From assembly GCA_032718475.1 (NCBI GenBank), contig JAUCBJ010002282.1:1-33978 (forward strand): DNA of 33,978 nucleotides, in the 5' to 3' direction. The notes beneath the pieces are model-generated. The model was not told the DNA's origin, ran no database searches, and was given only the letters and a program-made list of their open reading frames with translations. Source of the stretch: Nemertoderma westbladi (Eukaryota; Xenacoelomorpha; Nemertodermatida; Nemertodermatidae). A program made the position numbers and the translations under genes. Of this stretch, positions 1 to 14,513 are shown piece by piece (position 1 is the stretch's first letter; each line of letters starts with the position of its first letter).

Positions 1-3000
1 GTTGAATCGCGTCAGTGGGTACCATACACGGATCGGTAACTATAGCAGGTTGAATCGCGTCAGTAGGTACCATACACGGATCGCTAACTATAACAGGTTG
101 AATCGTGTCAGTGGGTACCATACACGGATCGCTAACACCATAACAGGTTGAATCGCTTCAGTGGGTACCATACACGGATCGGTAACTATAGCAGGTTGAA
201 TCGCGTCAGTAGGTACCATACACGGATCGCTAACTATAACAGGTTGAATCGTGTCAGTGGGTACCATACACGGATCGCTAACTATAGCAGGTTGAATCGC
301 GTCAGTGGGTACCATACACGGATCGCTAACTATAGCAGGTTGAATCGCGTCAGTAGGTACCATACACGGATCGCTAACTATAGCAGGTTGAATCGCGTCA
401 GTGGGTACCATACACGGATCGCTAACTATAGCAGGTTGAATCGCGTCAGTAGGTACCATACACGGATCGCTAACTATAGCAGGTTGAATCGCGTCAGTAG
501 GTACCATACACGGATCGCTAACTATAGCAGGTTGGATCGCGTCAGTGGGTACCATATACGGATCGCTAACACTATAGCAGGTTGAATCGCGTCAGTAGGT
601 ACCATACACGGATCGCTAACTATAGCAGGTTGAATCGCGTCAGTAGGTACCATACACGGATCGCTAACTATAGCAGGTTGAATAGCGTCAGAGGGTACCA
701 TACACGGATCGCTAACTATAGAAGGTTGAATAGCGTCAGTGGGTACCATACACGGATCGCTAACTATAGCAGGTTGAATCGCGTCAGTAGGTACCATACA
801 CGGATCGCTAACTATAGAAGGTTGAATAGCGTCAGTGGGTACCATACACGGATCGCTAACTATAGCAGGTTGAATCGCGTCAGTAGGTACCATATACGGA
901 TCGCTAACACTATAGCAGGTTGGATCGCGTCAGTGGGTACCATACACGGATCGCTAACTATAGAAGGTTGAATAGCGTCAGTGGGTACCATACACGGATC
1001 GCTAACTATAGCAGGTTGAATCGCGTCAGTAGGTACCATACACGGATCGCTAACTATAGCAGGTTGAATCGCGTCAGTAGGTACCATATACGGATCGCTA
1101 ACACTATAGCAGGTTGGATCGCGTCAGTGGGTACCATACACGGATCGCTAACTATAGCAGGTTGAATCGCGTCAGTGGGTACCATACACGGATCGCTAAC
1201 ACTATAGCAGGTTGAATCGCTTCAGTGGGTACCATACACGGATCGCTAACTATAACAGGTTGAATCGTGTCAGTGGGTACCATACACGGATCGCTAACTA
1301 TAGCAGGTTGTATCGCGTCAGTGGGTACCATACACGGATCGCTAACTATAGCAGGTTGAATCGCGTCAGAGGGTACCATACACGGATCGCTAACTATAGC
1401 AGGTTGGATCGCGTCAGTAGGTACCATACATGGATCGCTAACTATAGCAGGTTGAATCGCGTCAGTGGGTACCATACACGGATCGCTAACTATAACAGGT
1501 TGAATAGCGTCAGTGGGTACCATACACGGATCGCTAACACTATAGCAGGTTGGATCGCGTCAGTGGGTACCATACACGGATCGCTAACACTATAGCAGGT
1601 TGAATCGCGTCAGTGGGTACCATACACGGATCGCTAACACTATAGCAGGTTGAATAGCGTCAGTGGGTACCATACACGGATCGGTAACACTATAGCAGGT
1701 TGAATAGCGTCAGAGGGTACCATACACGGATCGGTAACTATAGCAGGTTGAATCGCGTCAGAGGGTACCATACACGGATCGCTAACACTATAGCAGGTTG
1801 AATCGCGTCAGTGGGTACCATACACGGATCGCTAACACTATAGCAGGTTGAATAGCGTCAGTGGGTACCATACACGGATCGGTAACACTATAGCAGGTTG
1901 AATAGCGTCAGAGGGTACCATACACGGATCGGTAACTATAGCAGGTTGAATAGCGTCAGTAGGTACCATACACGGATCGCTAACTATAGCAGGTTGAATC
2001 GCGTCAGTAGGTACCATACACGGATCGGTAACTATAGCAGGTTGAATAGCGTCAGTGGGTACCATACACGGATCGCTAACTATAGCAGGTTGAATCGCGT
2101 CAGAGGGTACCATACACGGATCGCTAACTATAGCAGGTTGAATAGCGTCTGTGGGTACCATACACGGATCGCTAACTATAGCAGGTTGAATCGCGTCAGT
2201 AGGTACCATACACGGATCGCTAACACCATAACAGGTTGAATCGCTTCAGTGGGTACCATACACGGATCGGTAACTATAGCAGGTTGAATAGCGTCAGTAG
2301 GTACCATACACGGATCGCTAACTATAGCAGGTTGAATCGCGTCAGTAGGTACCATACACGGATCGGTAACTATAGCAGGTTGAATAGCGTCAGGGGTTCC
2401 ATACACGGATCGCTAACACTATAGCAGGTTGAATAGCGTCAGTGGGTACCATACACGGATCGGTAACACTATAGCAGGTTGAATAGCGTCAGAGGGTACC
2501 ATACACGGATCGGTAACTATAGCAGGTTGAATCGCGTCAGTGGGTACCATACACGGATCGCTAACTATAGCAGGTTGAATCGCGTCAGAGGGTACCATAC
2601 ACGGATCGCTAACTATAGCAGGTTGAATCGCGTCAGTGGGTACCATACACGGATCGCTAACTATAGCAGGTTGAATAGCGTCAGAGGGTACCATACACGG
2701 ATCGCTAACTATAACAGGTTGAATCGCGTCAGTAGGTACCATACACGGATCGCTAACTATAGAAGGTTGAATCGCGTCAGTGGGTACCATACACGGATCG
2801 CTAACTATAGCAGGTTGAATCGCGTCAGTAGGTACCATACACGGATCGCTAACTATAGCAGGTTGAATCGCGTCAGAGGGTACCATACACGGATCGCTAA
2901 CTATAGCAGGTTGAATCGCGTCAGTGGGTACCATACACGGATCGCTAACTATAGCAGGTTGAATAGCGTCAGTGGGTACCATACACGGATCGCTAACTAT

Positions 3001-6000
3001 AACAGGTTGAATCGCGTCAGAGGGTACCATACACGGATCGCTAACTATAACAGGTTGAATCGCGTCAGTGGGTACCATACACGGATCGCTAACTATAGCA
3101 GGTTGAATCGCGTCAGAGGGTACCATACACGGATCGCTAACTATAGCAGGTTGAATCGCGTCAGAGGGTACCATACACGGATCGCTAACTATAGCAGGTT
3201 GAATCGCGTCAGTAGGTACCATACACGGATCGCTAACTATAGCAGGTTGAATCGCGTCAGTAGGTACCATACACGGATCGCTAACTATAGCAGGTTGAAT
3301 CGCGTCAGTAGGTACCATACACGGATCGCTAACTATAGCAGGTTGAATAGCGTCAGAGGGTACCATACACGGATCGCTAACTATAGAAGGTTGAATAGCG
3401 TCAGTGGGTACCATACACGGATCGCTAACTATAGCAGGTTGAATCGCGTCAGTAGGTACCATACACGGATCGCTAACTATAGAAGGTTGAATAGCGTCAG
3501 TGGGTACCATACACGGATCGCTAACTATAGCAGGTTGAATCGCGTCAGTAGGTACCATATACGGATCGCTAACACTATAGCAGGTTGGATCGCGTCAGTG
3601 GGTACCATACACGGATCGCTAACTATAGAAGGTTGAATAGCGTCAGTGGGTACCATACACGGATCGCTAACTATAGCAGGTTGAATCGCGTCAGTAGGTA
3701 CCATACACGGATCGCTAACTATAGCAGGTTGAATCGCGTCAGTAGGTACCATATACGGATCGCTAACACTATAGCAGGTTGGATCGCGTCAGTGGGTACC
3801 ATACACGGATCGCTAACTATAGCAGGTTGAATCGCGTCAGTGGGTACCATACACGGATCGCTAACACTATAGCAGGTTGAATCGCTTCAGTGGGTACCAT
3901 ACACGGATCGCTAACTATAACAGGTTGAATCGTGTCAGTGGGTACCATACACGGATCGCTAACTATAGCAGGTTGTATCGCGTCAGTGGGTACCATACAC
4001 GGATCGCTAACTATAGCAGGTTGAATCGCGTCAGAGGGTACCATACACGGATCGCTAACTATAGCAGGTTGGATCGCGTCAGTAGGTACCATACATGGAT
4101 CGCTAACTATAGCAGGTTGAATCGCGTCAGTGGGTACCATACACGGATCGCTAACTATAACAGGTTGAATAGCGTCAGTGGGTACCATACACGGATCGCT
4201 AACACTATAGCAGGTTGGATCGCGTCAGTGGGTACCATACACGGATCGCTAACACTATAGCAGGTTGAATCGCGTCAGTGGGTACCATACACGGATCGCT
4301 AACTATAGCAGGTTGAATAGCGTCAGAGGGTACCATACACGGATCGGTAAATATAGCAGGTTGAATAGCGTCAGGGGGTACCATACACGGATCGCTAACA
4401 CTATAGCAGGTTGAATAGCGTCAGTGGGTACCATACACGGATCGGTAACACTATAGCAGGTTGAATAGCGTCAGAGGGTACCATACACGGATCGGTAACT
4501 ATAGCAGGTTGAATCGCGTCAGTGGGTACCATACACGGATCGGTAACTATAGCAGGTTGAATCGCGTCAGAGGGTACCATACACGGATCGCTAACTATAG
4601 CAGGTTGAATAGCGTCAGTGGGTACCATACACGGATCGCTAACTATAGCAGGTTGAATCGCGTCAGTAGGTACCATACACGGATCGCTAACTATAGCAGG
4701 TTGAATAGCGTCAGTGGGTACCATACACGGATCGCTAACTATAGCAGGTTGAATCGCGTCAGTAGGTACCATACACGGATCGCTAACTATAGCAGGTTGA
4801 ATCGCGTCAGAGGGTACCATACACGGATCGCTAACTATAGCAGGTTGAATCGCGTCAGAGGGTACCATACACGGATCGCTAACTATAGCAGGTTGAATCG
4901 CGTCAGTGGGTACCATACACGGATCGCTAACTATAGCAGGTTGAATAGCGTCAGTGGGTACCATACACGGATCGCTAACTATAACAGGTTGAATCGCGTC
5001 AGAGGGTACCATACACGGATCGCTAACTATAACAGGTTGAATCGCGTCAGTGGGTACCATACACGGATCGCTAACTATAGCAGGTTGAATCGCGTCAGAG
5101 GGTACCATACACGGATCGCTAACTATAGCAGGTTGAATCGCGTCAGAGGGTACCATACACGGATCGCTAACTATAGCAGGTTGAATCGCGTCAGTAGGTA
5201 CCATACACGGATCGCTAACTATAGCAGGTTGAATCGCGTCAGTAGGTACCATACACGGATCGCTAACTATAGCAGGTTGAATCGCGTCAGTAGGTACCAT
5301 ACACGGATCGCTAACTATAGCAGGTTGAATAGCGTCAGAGGGTACCATACACGGATCGCTAACTATAGAAGGTTGAATCGCGTCAGTAGGTACCATACAC
5401 GGATCGCTAACTATAGAAGGTTGAATAGCGTCAGTGGGTACCATACACGGATCGCTAACTATAGCAGGTTGAATCGCGTCAGTAGGTACCATATACGGAT
5501 CGCTAACACTATAGCAGGTTGGATCGCGTCAGTGGGTACCATACACGGATCGCTAACTATAGAAGGTTGAATAGCGTCAGTGGGTACCATACACGGATCG
5601 CTAACTATAGCAGGTTGAATCGCGTCAGTAGGTACCATACACGGATCGCTAACTATAGCAGGTTGAATCGCGTCAGTAGGTACCATATACGGATCGCTAA
5701 CACTATAGCAGGTTGGATCGCGTCAGTGGGTACCATACACGGATCGCTAACTATAGCAGGTTGAATCGCGTCAGTGGGTACCATACACGGATCGCTAACA
5801 CTATAGCAGGTTGAATCGCTTCAGTGGGTACCATACACGGATCGCTAACTATAACAGGTTGAATCGTGTCAGTGGGTACCATACACGGATCGCTAACTAT
5901 AGCAGGTTGTATCGCGTCAGTGGGTACCATACACGGATCGCTAACTATAGCAGGTTGAATCGCGTCAGAGGGTACCATACACGGATCGCTAACTATAGCA

Positions 6001-9000
6001 GGTTGGATCGCGTCAGTAGGTACCATACATGGATCGCTAACTATAGCAGGTTGAATCGCGTCAGTGGGTACCATACACGGATCGCTAACTATAACAGGTT
6101 GAATAGCGTCAGTGGGTACCATACACGGATCGCTAACACTATAGCAGGTTGGATCGCGTCAGTGGGTACCATACACGGATCGCTAACACTATAGCAGGTT
6201 GAATCGCGTCAGTGGGTACCATACACGGATCGCTAACTATAGCAGGTTGAATAGCGTCAGAGGGTACCATACACGGATCGGTAAATATAGCAGGTTGAAT
6301 AGCGTCAGGGGGTACCATACACGGATCGCTAACACTATAGCAGGTTGAATAGCGTCAGTGGGTACCATACACGGATCGGTAACACTATAGCAGGTTGAAT
6401 AGCGTCAGAGAGTACCATACACGGATCGGTAACTATAGCAGGTTGAATCGCGTCAGTGGGTACCATACACGGATCGCTAACTATAGCAGGTTGAATCGCG
6501 TCAGAGGGTACCATACACGGATCGCTAACTATAGCAGGTTGAATCGCGTCAGTGGGTACCATACACGGATCGCTAACTATAGAAGGTTGAATAGCGTCAG
6601 TGGGTACCATACACGGATCGCTAACTATAGCAGGTTGAATCGCGTCAGTAGGTACCATATACGGATCGCTAACTATAGCAGGTTGAATCGTGTCAGTGGG
6701 TACCATACACGGATCGCTAACTATAGCAGGTTGAATCGCGTCAGTGGGTACCATACACGGATCGCTAACTATAGCAGGTTGAATAGCGTCAGTGGGTACC
6801 ATACACGGATCGCTAACTATAGCAGGTTGAATCGTGTCAGTGGGTACCATACACGGATCGCTAACTATAGCAGGTTGAATCGCGTCAGTAGGTACCATAC
6901 ACGGATCGCTAACTATAGCAGGTTGAATCGTGTCAGTGGGTACCATACACGGATCGCTAACACCATAACAGGTTGAATCGCGTCAGTGGGTACCATACAC
7001 GGATCGGTAACTATAGCAGGTTGAATCGCGTCAGTAGGTACCATACACGGATCGCTAACTATAACAGGTTGAATCGTGTCAGTGGGTACCATACACGGAT
7101 CGCTAACACCATAACAGGTTGAATCGCTTCAGTGGGTACCATACACGGATCGGTAACTATAGCAGGTTGAATCGCGTCAGTAGGTACCATACACGGATCG
7201 CTAACTATAACAGGTTGAATCGTGTCAGTGGGTACCATACACGGATCGCTAACTATAGCAGGTTGAATCGCGTCAGTGGGTACCATACACGGATCGCTAA
7301 CTATAGCAGGTTGAATCGCGTCAGTAGGTACCATACACGGATCGCTAACTATAGCAGGTTGAATCGCGTCAGTGGGTACCATACACGGATCGCTAACTAT
7401 AGCAGGTTGAATCGCGTCAGTAGGTACCATACACGGATCGCTAACTATAGCAGGTTGAATCGCGTCAGTAGGTACCATACACGGATCGCTAACTATAGCA
7501 GGTTGGATCGCGTCAGTGGGTACCATATACGGATCGCTAACACTATAGCAGGTTGAATCGCGTCAGTAGGTACCATACACGGATCGCTAACTATAGCAGG
7601 TTGAATCGCGTCAGTAGGTACCATACACGGATCGCTAACTATAGCAGGTTGAATAGCGTCAGAGGGTACCATACACGGATCGCTAACTATAGAAGGTTGA
7701 ATAGCGTCAGTGGGTACCATACACGGATCGCTAACTATAGCAGGTTGAATCGCGTCAGTAGGTACCATACACGGATCGCTAACTATAGAAGGTTGAATAG
7801 CGTCAGTGGGTACCATACACGGATCGCTAACTATAGCAGGTTGAATCGCGTCAGTAGGTACCATATACGGATCGCTAACACTATAGCAGGTTGGATCGCG
7901 TCAGTGGGTACCATACACGGATCGCTAACTATAGAAGGTTGAATAGCGTCAGTGGGTACCATACACGGATCGCTAACTATAGCAGGTTGAATCGCGTCAG
8001 TAGGTACCATACACGGATCGCTAACTATAGCAGGTTGAATCGCGTCAGTAGGTACCATATACGGATCGCTAACACTATAGCAGGTTGGATCGCGTCAGTG
8101 GGTACCATACACGGATCGCTAACTATAGCAGGTTGAATCGCGTCAGTGGGTACCATACACGGATCGCTAACACTATAGCAGGTTGAATCGCTTCAGTGGG
8201 TACCATACACGGATCGCTAACTATAACAGGTTGAATCGTGTCAGTGGGTACCATACACGGATCGCTAACTATAGCAGGTTGTATCGCGTCAGTGGGTACC
8301 ATACACGGATCGCTAACTATAGCAGGTTGAATCGCGTCAGAGGGTACCATACACGGATCGCTAACTATAGCAGGTTGGATCGCGTCAGTAGGTACCATAC
8401 ATGGATCGCTAACTATAGCAGGTTGAATCGCGTCAGTGGGTACCATACACGGATCGCTAACTATAACAGGTTGAATAGCGTCAGTGGGTACCATACACGG
8501 ATCGCTAACACTATAGCAGGTTGGATCGCGTCAGTGGGTACCATACACGGATCGCTAACACTATAGCAGGTTGAATCGCGTCAGTGGGTACCATACACGG
8601 ATCGCTAACACTATAGCAGGTTGAATAGCGTCAGTGGGTACCATACACGGATCGGTAACACTATAGCAGGTTGAATAGCGTCAGAGGGTACCATACACGG
8701 ATCGGTAACTATAGCAGGTTGAATCGCGTCAGAGGGTACCATACACGGATCGCTAACACTATAGCAGGTTGAATCGCGTCAGTGGGTACCATACACGGAT
8801 CGCTAACACTATAGCAGGTTGAATAGCGTCAGTGGGTACCATACACGGATCGGTAACACTATAGCAGGTTGAATAGCGTCAGAGGGTACCATACACGGAT
8901 CGGTAACTATAGCAGGTTGAATAGCGTCAGTAGGTACCATACACGGATCGCTAACTATAGCAGGTTGAATCGCGTCAGTAGGTACCATACACGGATCGGT

Positions 9001-11455
9001 AACTATAGCAGGTTGAATAGCGTCAGTGGGTACCATACACGGATCGCTAACTATAGCAGGTTGAATCGCGTCAGAGGGTACCATACACGGATCGCTAACT
9101 ATAGCAGGTTGAATAGCGTCTGTGGGTACCATACACGGATCGCTAACTATAGCAGGTTGAATCGCGTCAGTAGGTACCATACACGGATCGCTAACACCAT
9201 AACAGGTTGAATCGCTTCAGTGGGTACCATACACGGATCGGTAACTATAGCAGGTTGAATAGCGTCAGTAGGTACCATACACGGATCGCTAACTATAGCA
9301 GGTTGAATCGCGTCAGTAGGTACCATACACGGATCGGTAACTATAGCAGGTTGAATAGCGTCAGGGGTTCCATACACGGATCGCTAACACTATAGCAGGT
9401 TGAATAGCGTCAGTGGGTACCATACACGGATCGGTAACACTATAGCAGGTTGAATAGCGTCAGAGGGTACCATACACGGATCGGTAACTATAGCAGGTTG
9501 AATCGCGTCAGTGGGTACCATACACGGATCGCTAACTATAGCAGGTTGAATCGCGTCAGAGGGTACCATACACGGATCGCTAACTATAGCAGGTTGAATC
9601 GCGTCAGTGGGTACCATACACGGATCGCTAACTATAGCAGGTTGAATAGCGTCAGAGGGTACCATACACGGATCGCTAACTATAACAGGTTGAATCGCGT
9701 CAGTAGGTACCATACACGGATCGCTAACTATAGAAGGTTGAATCGCGTCAGTGGGTACCATACACGGATCGCTAACTATAGCAGGTTGAATCGCGTCAGT
9801 AGGTACCATACACGGATCGCTAACTATAGCAGGTTGAATCGCGTCAGAGGGTACCATACACGGATCGCTAACTATAGCAGGTTGAATCGCGTCAGTGGGT
9901 ACCATACACGGATCGCTAACTATAGCAGGTTGAATAGCGTCAGTGGGTACCATACACGGATCGCTAACTATAACAGGTTGAATCGCGTCAGAGGGTACCA
10001 TACACGGATCGCTAACTATAACAGGTTGAATCGCGTCAGTGGGTACCATACACGGATCGCTAACTATAGCAGGTTGAATCGCGTCAGAGGGTACCATACA
10101 CGGATCGCTAACTATAGCAGGTTGAATCGCGTCAGAGGGTACCATACACGGATCGCTAACTATAGCAGGTTGAATCGCGTCAGTAGGTACCATACACGGA
10201 TCGCTAACTATAGCAGGTTGAATCGCGTCAGTAGGTACCATACACGGATCGCTAACTATAGCAGGTTGAATCGCGTCAGTAGGTACCATACACGGATCGC
10301 TAACTATAGCAGGTTGAATAGCGTCAGAGGGTACCATACACGGATCGCTAACTATAGAAGGTTGAATAGCGTCAGTGGGTACCATACACGGATCGCTAAC
10401 TATAGCAGGTTGAATCGCGTCAGTAGGTACCATACACGGATCGCTAACTATAGAAGGTTGAATAGCGTCAGTGGGTACCATACACGGATCGCTAACTATA
10501 GCAGGTTGAATCGCGTCAGTAGGTACCATATACGGATCGCTAACACTATAGCAGGTTGGATCGCGTCAGTGGGTACCATACACGGATCGCTAACTATAGA
10601 AGGTTGAATAGCGTCAGTGGGTACCATACACGGATCGCTAACTATAGCAGGTTGAATCGCGTCAGTAGGTACCATACACGGATCGCTAACTATAGCAGGT
10701 TGAATCGCGTCAGTAGGTACCATATACGGATCGCTAACACTATAGCAGGTTGGATCGCGTCAGTGGGTACCATACACGGATCGCTAACTATAGCAGGTTG
10801 AATCGCGTCAGTGGGTACCATACACGGATCGCTAACACTATAGCAGGTTGAATCGCTTCAGTGGGTACCATACACGGATCGCTAACTATAACAGGTTGAA
10901 TCGTGTCAGTAGGTACCATACACGGATCGCTAACTATAGCAGGTTGTATCGCGTCAGTGGGTACCATACACGGATCGCTAACTATAGCAGGTTGAATCGC
11001 GTCAGAGGGTACCATACACGGATCGCTAACTATAGCAGGTTGGATCGCGTCAGTAGGTACCATACATGGATCGCTAACTATAGCAGGTTGAATCGCGTCA
11101 GTGGGTACCATACACGGATCGCTAACTATAACAGGTTGAATAGCGTCAGTGGGTACCATACACGGATCGCTAACACTATAGCAGGTTGGATCGCGTCAGT
11201 GGGTACCATACACGGATCGCTAACACTATAGCAGGTTGAATCGCGTCAGTGGGTACCATACACGGATCGCTAACTATAGCAGGTTGAATAGCGTCAGAGG
11301 GTACCATACACGGATCGGTAAATATAGCAGGTTGAATAGCGTCAGGGGGTACCATACACGGATCGCTAACACTATAGCAGGTTGAATAGCGTCAGTGGGT
11401 ACCATACACGGATCGGTAACACTATAGCAGGTTGAATAGCGTCAGAGGGTACCAT
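1..11455. repeat. Older large duplication of the satellite, 6971-bp offset
   Basis: The variant order of positions 1-4484 recurs at 6972-11455. Landmark variants, frame-breaking 50-bp units and the ggggttcc unit (near 2392 and 9363) all fall at the same offset. A further offset of 1934 bp links about 3525-4400 with 5459-6334. The landmark block with the catgg and tgtatcg variants therefore occurs six times (around 860, 3525, 5459, 7831, 10496 and 13553). Confidence 0.8.
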
Positions 11456-14400
11456 ACATGGATCGCTAACTATAGCAGGTTGAATCGCGTCAGTGGGTAC
11501 CATACACGGATCGCTAACTATAACAGGTTGAATAGCGTCAGTGGGTACCATACACGGATCGCTAACACTATAGCAGGTTGGATCGCGTCAGTGGGTACCA
11601 TACACGGATCGCTAACACTATAGCAGGTTGAATCGCGTCAGTGGGTACCATACACGGATCGCTAACACTATAGCAGGTTGAATAGCGTCAGTGGGTACCA
11701 TACACGGATCGGTAACACTATAGCAGGTTGAATAGCGTCAGAGGGTACCATACACGGATCGGTAACTATAGCAGGTTGAATCGCGTCAGAGGGTACCATA
11801 CACGGATCGCTAACACTATAGCAGGTTGAATCGCGTCAGTGGGTACCATACACGGATCGCTAACACTATAGCAGGTTGAATAGCGTCAGTGGGTACCATA
11901 CACGGATCGGTAACACTATAGCAGGTTGAATAGCGTCAGAGGGTACCATACACGGATCGGTAACTATAGCAGGTTGAATAGCGTCAGTAGGTACCATACA
12001 CGGATCGCTAACTATAGCAGGTTGAATCGCGTCAGTAGGTACCATACACGGATCGGTAACTATAGCAGGTTGAATAGCGTCAGTGGGTACCATACACGGA
12101 TCGCTAACTATAGCAGGTTGAATCGCGTCAGAGGGTACCATACACGGATCGCTAACTATAGCAGGTTGAATAGCGTCTGTGGGTACCATACACGGATCGC
12201 TAACTATAGCAGGTTGAATCGCGTCAGTAGGTACCATACACGGATCGCTAACACCATAACAGGTTGAATCGCTTCAGTGGGTACCATACACGGATCGGTA
12301 ACTATAGCAGGTTGAATAGCGTCAGTAGGTACCATACACGGATCGCTAACTATAGCAGGTTGAATCGCGTCAGTAGGTACCATACACGGATCGGTAACTA
12401 TAGCAGGTTGAATAGCGTCAGGGGTTCCATACACGGATCGCTAACACTATAGCAGGTTGAATAGCGTCAGTGGGTACCATACACGGATCGGTAACACTAT
12501 AGCAGGTTGAATAGCGTCAGAGGGTACCATACACGGATCGGTAACTATAGCAGGTTGAATCGCGTCAGTGGGTACCATACACGGATCGCTAACTATAGCA
12601 GGTTGAATCGCGTCAGAGGGTACCATACACGGATCGCTAACTATAGCAGGTTGAATCGCGTCAGTGGGTACCATACACGGATCGCTAACTATAGCAGGTT
12701 GAATAGCGTCAGAGGGTACCATACACGGATCGCTAACTATAACAGGTTGAATCGCGTCAGTAGGTACCATACACGGATCGCTAACTATAGAAGGTTGAAT
12801 CGCGTCAGTGGGTACCATACACGGATCGCTAACTATAGCAGGTTGAATCGCGTCAGTAGGTACCATACACGGATCGCTAACTATAGCAGGTTGAATCGCG
12901 TCAGAGGGTACCATACACGGATCGCTAACTATAGCAGGTTGAATCGCGTCAGTGGGTACCATACACGGATCGCTAACTATAGCAGGTTGAATAGCGTCAG
13001 TGGGTACCATACACGGATCGCTAACTATAACAGGTTGAATCGCGTCAGAGGGTACCATACACGGATCGCTAACTATAACAGGTTGAATCGCGTCAGTGGG
13101 TACCATACACGGATCGCTAACTATAGCAGGTTGAATCGCGTCAGAGGGTACCATACACGGATCGCTAACTATAGCAGGTTGAATCGCGTCAGAGGGTACC
13201 ATACACGGATCGCTAACTATAGCAGGTTGAATCGCGTCAGTAGGTACCATACACGGATCGCTAACTATAGCAGGTTGAATCGCGTCAGTAGGTACCATAC
13301 ACGGATCGCTAACTATAGCAGGTTGAATCGCGTCAGTAGGTACCATACACGGATCGCTAACTATAGCAGGTTGAATAGCGTCAGAGGGTACCATACACGG
13401 ATCGCTAACTATAGAAGGTTGAATAGCGTCAGTGGGTACCATACACGGATCGCTAACTATAGCAGGTTGAATCGCGTCAGTAGGTACCATACACGGATCG
13501 CTAACTATAGAAGGTTGAATAGCGTCAGTGGGTACCATACACGGATCGCTAACTATAGCAGGTTGAATCGCGTCAGTAGGTACCATATACGGATCGCTAA
13601 CACTATAGCAGGTTGGATCGCGTCAGTGGGTACCATACACGGATCGCTAACTATAGAAGGTTGAATAGCGTCAGTGGGTACCATACACGGATCGCTAACT
13701 ATAGCAGGTTGAATCGCGTCAGTAGGTACCATACACGGATCGCTAACTATAGCAGGTTGAATCGCGTCAGTAGGTACCATATACGGATCGCTAACACTAT
13801 AGCAGGTTGGATCGCGTCAGTGGGTACCATACACGGATCGCTAACTATAGCAGGTTGAATCGCGTCAGTGGGTACCATACACGGATCGCTAACACTATAG
13901 CAGGTTGAATCGCTTCAGTGGGTACCATACACGGATCGCTAACTATAACAGGTTGAATCGTGTCAGTAGGTACCATACACGGATCGCTAACTATAGCAGG
14001 TTGTATCGCGTCAGTGGGTACCATACACGGATCGCTAACTATAGCAGGTTGAATCGCGTCAGAGGGTACCATACACGGATCGCTAACTATAGCAGGTTGG
14101 ATCGCGTCAGTAGGTACCATACATGGATCGCTAACTATAGCAGGTTGAATCGCGTCAGTGGGTACCATACACGGATCGCTAACTATAACAGGTTGAATAG
14201 CGTCAGTGGGTACCATACACGGATCGCTAACACTATAGCAGGTTGGATCGCGTCAGTGGGTACCATACACGGATCGCTAACACTATAGCAGGTTGAATCG
14301 CGTCAGTGGGTACCATACACGGATCGCTAACTATAGCAGGTTGAATAGCGTCAGAGGGTACCATACACGGATCGGTAAATATAGCAGGTTGAATAGCGTC

Positions 14401-14513
14401 AGGGGGTACCATACACGGATCGCTAACACTATAGCAGGTTGAATAGCGTCAGTGGGTACCATACACGGATCGGTAACACTATAGCAGGTTGAATAGCGTC
14501 AGAGGGTACCATA
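8400..14513. repeat. Head-to-tail duplication of a 3057-bp multi-unit block of the satellite
   Basis: The segment 8400-11456 recurs directly as 11457-14513. The junction is visible: at 11456-11458 the unit switches from the cagaggg-type unit to one with the rare catgg variant, which in the first copy starts at 8401. Both copies share a private A at 10911 and 13968, where the related copies at 1275, 3940, 5874 and 8246 have G. The two blocks are therefore each other's closest relatives and this duplication is young. Confidence 0.8.

Noticed and set aside
2479-3636. Plus-strand repetitive proteins (LNRVSGYHTRIANYSR repeats), here and in many other places
   Set aside because: Same explanation. 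Common variants change residues freely in this frame, and no promoter or non-repeat domain is attached.
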